DNA from: Cyprinodon diabolis
Taxonomy: Eukaryota; Chordata; Actinopteri; Cyprinodontiformes; Cyprinodontidae
Direction of reading: 5' to 3'
NCBI GenBank assembly: GCA_030533445.1
Contig: CM060068.1
Location: forward strand, 33,500,510 to 33,564,509
DNA: 64,000 nucleotides
Shown here: positions 58,901 through 64,000 of the stretch, in pieces
How the letters are laid out: each line of letters begins with the position of its first letter
How positions within the stretch are numbered: position 1 is the stretch's first letter
Translations under genes and position numbers: made by a program
The notes under the pieces: generated by a model
What the model was told of the DNA's origin: nothing
The model's database searches: none
What the model saw: only the letters and a program-made list of their open reading frames with translations

Positions 58901-61465
58901 GTACATGTTACGGAACGCCAGGCGGATATGTGTGGGCGATTGGGGCAGAATGGAGAAACACTGGTAGGCAGTGTTGGTGCGCTGGGTGAGCCCCAGCATG
59001 GGAACTGTCGGTAGCTTGTTGATTGCATTGAGAGGAGCTTGTGTGTCGTAGAGCACCTGGACAAACACAAAAAACAATCAAAAAAATATTTTTTTGTTTT
59101 TAATATTCACAACGAATGTCATGTGTAACAAACAGAGTCGTCTTAAGGTTCGACTGTGTACCTGCAGCAGCTGCATCACATTTGGGTTCTTGTTGAACAT
59201 CTCCTGCAGCTGGTGGAGGATGATGTTATGGCAGTTGGAGCAGCCCGAGTTGGGCCCCACAGTGCCTAGGGCCAGGTGAAAGCGCTGCGTGTTGGAGTTC
59301 CACTGGATGGTGACGGATCTTCCTTTGGTGGAGCCGTAGCACAGCACCAGCTTACGGTAGTTATACAGCCGCACCTCAGAGAACTGGCTAAGGTAAGGTG
59401 GCATTTCTAAAAGGAAGAAATCCAAGCATTTGAAATTTATTTACCAGGACACAAACATTTAATCTAAAATATAACATTAAAGAAACCCTAAAGAAGCCTG
59501 AAAGATGCAAGGTTCAGACATTTTCATGTCAGAATCTCCTTCCTTTACAAGCTTTAATTTAAAACACAGATCTTTAAAATACTGAACCTATAAAAAAGAT
59601 GCTGTTAGAAAATGGATCATCAGAGAGACAAAACTCAAATAGAGGAAGTTAAGGACAAATGGATAGACGGCAGATGGATGTAGAGACGGACAATCAAAGG
59701 GACTGACAGATAAGCAGCAAGGTGGTCAGAAAGATGAATAAAGAAATGGATGGAAAACAAACAGTGGTGGATTCTTTTAAATGCTAGAAAACAGACAAAC
59801 ACCTGGAAATCATTTCAAAGTCCTCATGTGCGGCACTGTTTTCACCAAAAGTGATGGCGAAGGCAAACACCTACCTGGCAGTGCACGAGAAAAGTTCAGA
59901 ACACATTGATAGAGCTGGCTGATGGCTTTCCAGTCGTTTAAGAACATCTCCACAACCTTCCTCCCGCCCACCGGCTCGGACAGAGGGTTTTCATAGGTCA
60001 AATACACATGCCGTGTGGGGGCTAACAGAACAGAGAAGGCAGAGGAACATTATTCTATATAAATAGAATAAAGAAACATAAACTATTTTACACTATTGGT
60101 TACAATTTTCTGAATAACGAAATGCTAGAGTAATTGTAGTTTTTTAGGTAATTAAATATTGTTTCTGGTAAAAGCGAAAGCACCTTGTTCCTTGCTGTTT
60201 GTGCTGCTGAGAGGGCAGTTGGCAAGCACCAACTCAGCCACCCAGGTTCGGTTATTCCTGCCCTGCAAGCGGATGGTGCTGTCCAAGAGAGAGCGCTCCA
60301 AAGCTCTCCTGGTCTCCTCCCCAACGTCTCTACAACGGGGGATCCTAGAAAAGAGCAGCCAAAGTAGTTTAGCCTCCTACAGCTTAAAAAACATGACACA
60401 CACGAAAGCGTGCAGGTTTGTATTACTTTAGAAGTCGTATTGCATGACTACTTCCGTCTCCTTCCACCTGGACTCCCTCGTTCGGAATGCCCATGTTAGA
60501 AAGCTACTCGGAAAAACAAAGAAGAACATGGAAGATCAGATGGAAACCACCAGCCTTCAATCCAGCAACACAGAATCTTACAGAACCTGGACTGACCTCC
60601 GTTCTGAGACCAATAAAAGGCATGTTGGTATCGCATATGGCTACGAGATGAGCCAGCTCTTTGTTGAAAGCACACATTTCTCCAGACCTTTTAGGTTTCT
60701 TAGGCTCAGAGTCCCCTTGATCTCCCACAATCTAAAGGGTAGAAAAATGATTAGGGTGATATTGTCGTCAGATAGTTTTATTCTTCCTGATATTTCCCCC
60801 CACAACCTCACACTTCTACCAAAATATTCGACTTGGCTTCTATTGAAATTGACCAACAAAAAAGAGTGAAATGCAAATAGAGTTTAAACAGATCAAGATA
60901 AAATCTGATTATTTTGGATGCATTTGTATCTGTTCATCCATCATCTAATAATCAACCACGCAGGTTTAGAGGAAGTTTTAATCTCAATCAGTCACTACTT
61001 ATTGTACAGGTACCTTTCTTTTTGATCCGGGTCGTGTCTCTCTCCCTGTTGTTGGGTCCTGAACAAGGTGCTCCAGGTTGGGTTTAAAAAGCTGAAAGAG
61101 TTGTGCACTCATAGGCCCATCCTCTCCCTCTAACTGACAAACTGATAGGAAGTAGTATTTGTACTGTAAAGATGTGGGACTACTAGGCACTTCAAGCATT
61201 TCCACCACCTGTGGAGGAGGAAAAAAGCCCCAAAAAGATTTTAAAGAAAGTATAAAAAAAAAAAAAACATATATCATAAGGTAACAAGTGAGCTAATAAA
61301 CTCACAATGTAGTACTGTGGGAGACGAGTGAGCTTGATGAAGAGTTTGTGCTTCGATAAGTTGCCGACTGGGTGAGAGGATGAATTGGAAAGATGAAGGA
61401 TGTCTGAGCAAACGGTGGGGAGGTGTTTCACTGACTGTCGACATCGCTGCTCCCCCAACCAGAAC
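52978..61465 (-). CDS. med14: Mediator subunit MED14 (CRSP150), C-terminal two thirds
   Basis: MED14 is the backbone joining head, middle and tail of Mediator, which links activators to RNA polymerase II. Seventeen exons in gene order: 61306-61465, 61014-61208, 60597-60731, 60427-60503, 60184-60344, 59875-60021, 59162-59406, 58787-59056, 58443-58692, 57838-57960, 57459-57635, 56417-56655, 56142-56321, 55940-56047, 53413-53538, 53128-53317, 52978-53048. They give 950 codons plus TAG. The first codon is shared with an exon beyond 64000. Human MED14 is about 1454 residues, so about 500 are missing by position, not by decay. Strong matches: [119 protein letters not shown]. The Pro/Ser-rich linker covers exons 58443-57459. 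No frame breaks were seen. Confidence 0.97.
54528..54569. repeat. 42-bp near-perfect palindrome
   Basis: The arms are TACGTTGAGAAATTTT and its complement around the centre AGCATGCT; one base pair in 21 is mismatched. It lies in a MED14 intron. Confidence 0.9.
55578..55790 (+). mobile_element. tRNA-derived SINE, copy 3 (worn)
   Basis: The copy shares the core ttgagcaagacccttaacccc, atggcagcccactgctcccc and gggttaaatgcagagt with 44763 and 46566. It is diverged at the 5' end. It lies in a MED14 intron. Confidence 0.65.
56656..57458. other. MED14 intron, nothing recognised
   Basis: This AT-rich intron between the exon ending SPRAGSS and the exon starting SQVMPTSM has no repeat or exon that I can identify. 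Confidence 0.6.
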
Positions 61466-62593
61466 CTAGCCAGAAAGAGTAGGAAGTAGATCTTTTCATT
61501 ACGCTCATGGTGTCCAACAATAACGACTCATCGATAGAGGTCGAAGTTAACATAGTTTTTAAATAGCAATGGTTTTCTGACCTAAATGAATGAAATGAGC
61601 AAATGGGTCTACACCCACATTCCATGTAAGTAAATAGCATATAGTTAAAATGTTTTGACATAACCACAAGGGGGCAGAAGTGTACAAGTCGTTTATCTCA
61701 ACTTCTCTTCTGATGAACATGTTTGCAGTAGGAGGGTTTGTGGAAAGAAGTTTAATCAAACATGTATACATTTTTATCTTCTAAAAAGGAAAATATAGAA
61801 AATATAATAATATCTAAGATTATATATTCTTAGAGGTGCATTAGCCTTGAAAGCTTAAGAAAGCCCAACCACCCTGCACGGACAAGAAACACACTTTAGT
61901 GGAGATGCCATTGCTGAGATCAACTCTACATAAGCTTTTTTTGGCGTCATTCGAATAATGTAAATGAGGAAAAGAAAATAGATTTTTTTTAAAAACTACA
62001 AATTGGTAACTCTGGTATCAGGGACTAACTCCAGGAAGCAAGAAAGCCAGAGAGCGTGAGACTGGAAGCAAAGAAGAGGAGGCCCAAACAAAATACAAAA
62101 AAATTTAGATTATATCATTTTCTATTGCTTTTAAACTATGTTGAGGAGCAATCGGGGTTTGGAAATGTCACCACCTTAAGAAGATCTCAAAGTTAGGTAA
62201 GTGTCTATGCTGAGAAAATACACAAAATCTGGGGCGGGATTATAATTTAACATCAATCTCAGCGTGATTTACTTCAGTATGACATCGATGTGACATTTCA
62301 GACATTTCAACATACATTACAGTATTTAGGTTTTCTGTAGTTTTGTGCATTTGGATCTTTTTAAAGCAAATATTTCTAACATGTTTTAAGACAGGAGTTC
62401 TATAAATGGAAAAAAAAAAAACAATTGTCACAGAGTATGTGGGTATTCTTGAGAGTCCATTTGAGGCTTTTATGTATTTCATATAGATATCAAAATTATA
62501 TTTAAATCAATTAGGGTTTAAGTTTTGGCCATATCCTATCCAAACAGACACTATTGTTTAAGTCTGTGTTTTTCTCCTCCAGGCAAACTGGCT

Positions 62594-62746
62594 TGCATGT
62601 TTTAGATGTTTCCCTGATTTAACACATCTGACTCAGACAATTGTAGTTCAGCGAAGCCTGTTAACTGATGGCAGACCAACAGGCTATACTGTACTGCCAT
62701 CATCTGAATCAGGTGTATTAAAGCAGAGAAACATCTAAAACATGCA
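62594..62746. mobile_element. Angel-like fold-back MITE
   Basis: Two 43-bp arms (62594-62636 and 62704-62746) are inverted copies matching at 38 of 43 positions, starting TGCATGTTTTAGATGTTTC. This sequence is typical of the Angel family described in zebrafish. Weaker complementarity continues outward on both sides, so the true ends are wider. Confidence 0.65.
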
Positions 62747-63372
62747 CGGCACTGTACTGCAGGGTTTAAGTCATGCTAGCATCAAAACCTGTTTTTTTTT
62801 TGTTGAAAAATAAATACAAAGGTGTCAGTAACCCCGGCACACAAAACAACTACAAATAGACAGACCGCTTTACGGCAAACGTCACTTGCCCCTTTCCCCA
62901 TTTGTTAAAAAGATGGAGGTCGATGCGACTAAGTTTCCCTAAGAGACTGTATATTAGTGGAAATTATGCAGGGTTGACATTCAAGCATTGTGGCACCTTC
63001 TGGTTGGGATCTGTGTGTGCTCATCTATTTCAAGGTTCTAAATTCATAACCACATCAGTCGCTGACAAGTCAGGGGAGGTGGAGTAGGGGCAGCAGCAGA
63101 GCAGGAATACGGCACCAAATTTTTAACAATGTCAAATGACATCGTTTCGCCACAGTTCGAGTTATTAGATAATCTTCTTTCTAACAGCACTGGAAACGAC
63201 CGGTTGATCTTTTTTTTTTTTTTTTCCCCAGACAATGCGCTGCTCCTCATGGGAAATACGGTCTCCCTTCAGGCAAAAAAATTACAGCTTTTGTCCACTG
63301 AGGGGAACCAAAATCAACCAAAACTGAAAGCACTTTAGATCTGCTCTGAGGCAGCTTTTTCGTTTCCTGTCT

Positions 63373-63459
63373 TTTACTGGATGAACTGATTAATCCAGGT
63401 GTGTCCGTCCATTGTTGTCATGGTTAGGGGCACCTGGATTCATTGGTTCATCCAGTAAA
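63373..63459. repeat. Second inverted repeat (hairpin)
   Basis: Arms 63373-63401 and 63431-63459 are inverted copies (26 of 29 match), starting TTTACTGGATGAAC, around a 29-bp loop. It is probably a small fold-back transposon. Confidence 0.75.
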
Positions 63460-64000
63460 GAAAGTTCAGGAAGTAGTGGCGTTGTGGATAGAGCCGATTG
63501 TGCTGAGGTCACCTGCTGTTTTGGTGATTTATTTAGCTCTCCTGTAGAGGGCGATATGGAGCAGCCAAATTTCTTTTATCCCAAATGCAACAGTGTTAAT
63601 TCTGGGCCATTTCTTCAAAATAGAAGTTGTATCTGTTTATTTATGACCTTATTGTGCTTTTAATTCTTTTGTTGTTGTTTTTAGAGACTGACATTTTTTC
63701 GGGAATCCCACGGGTCACGTGATTCCCATGGGATGGGAGTCAATATTAGTAACGATCACATGATTGGGACGGTACAGGATTAAACATTAACGGGAGCAGA
63801 CGGGAGCGGGAGCAAACCAATAATAATAAAAAAAAAAAATAGGATCGATGCCAAAAAATAAAATAAAACAGAAAGAAAAAAAAAATCCAGCACTGGCGCG
63901 CCGCCGCCATTTTGTAGTTTCTTTCCTTGAAGCCTACACTATAATGCGAGTCAAAAAAAACTACACGACCCAAAAACCAACAGTGCTTCCGCTCTGAGTT

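Larger units (their letters stand above)
61466..64000. other. MED14 intron at the right edge
   Basis: No exon matching the N-terminal part of MED14 was found here, so the next upstream exon is beyond 64000. The stretch holds a fold-back MITE (62594-62746), a second hairpin (63373-63459) and, from about 63690, a dispersed repeat with cgggaatcccacgggtcacg and acgggagcagacgggagcgg typical of a fish DNA element. Confidence 0.6.

Noticed and set aside
61466..63000. Possible upstream MED14 exons
   Set aside because: Expected blocks preceding FWLGEQRC were sought on the - strand between 61466 and 64000 and not found; they must lie outside the window.
1..64000. Search for tRNA or rRNA genes, CRISPR arrays and prokaryotic operons
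   Set aside because: None seen. tRNA-like stretches belong to SINEs, and repeats are transposons or simple sequence, not spacer arrays.

Overview
The window is vertebrate nuclear DNA, almost certainly from a ray-finned (teleost) fish. Genes are cut into many short exons with GT-AG introns, intergenic DNA is AT-rich, and the introns carry typical fish repeats: Tc1/mariner, a sushi-like Ty3/gypsy element, tRNA-derived SINEs, LINE tails, hAT-like and fold-back MITEs. There are no operons, CRISPR arrays or prokaryotic genes. The species cannot be told from sequence alone.

Layout. (1) 331-11735, + strand: the last 11 coding exons (401 codons) of a protein phosphatase 2A B'' regulatory subunit, best matched to PPP2R3B; its 5' exons lie left of the window. 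(2) 14049-45664, - strand: a complete 30-exon STAG/stromalin cohesin gene of 1146 codons, assigned to STAG3 because it is clearly diverged from STAG1/2. It converges tail-to-tail on the PP2A gene. (3) Inside STAG3 intron 2 (about 38.3-44.4 kb) is a Ty3/gypsy retrotransposon interrupted by a LINE fragment, which is itself interrupted by a complete Tc1/mariner element. (4) 47276-50450, - strand: a complete 8-exon gene for a 261-residue protein that I do not recognise. (5) 52978-61465, - strand: the last 17 coding exons (950 codons) of MED14, the Mediator backbone subunit; its 5' exons lie right of the window.

Exon calls were checked by translating each exon by hand, requiring splice dinucleotides at both ends, and confirming that phases join: all four genes add up to whole codons. 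The genes do separate jobs: phosphatase targeting, sister-chromatid cohesion (probably meiotic), an unknown function, and RNA polymerase II transcription.

Points worth following: the PPP2R3-STAG linkage, which mirrors PPP2R3A-STAG1 in human; an 81-bp phase-compatible candidate cassette exon in STAG3; the three-deep transposon nest with a readable -1 frameshift site; and the unassigned 261-residue gene.
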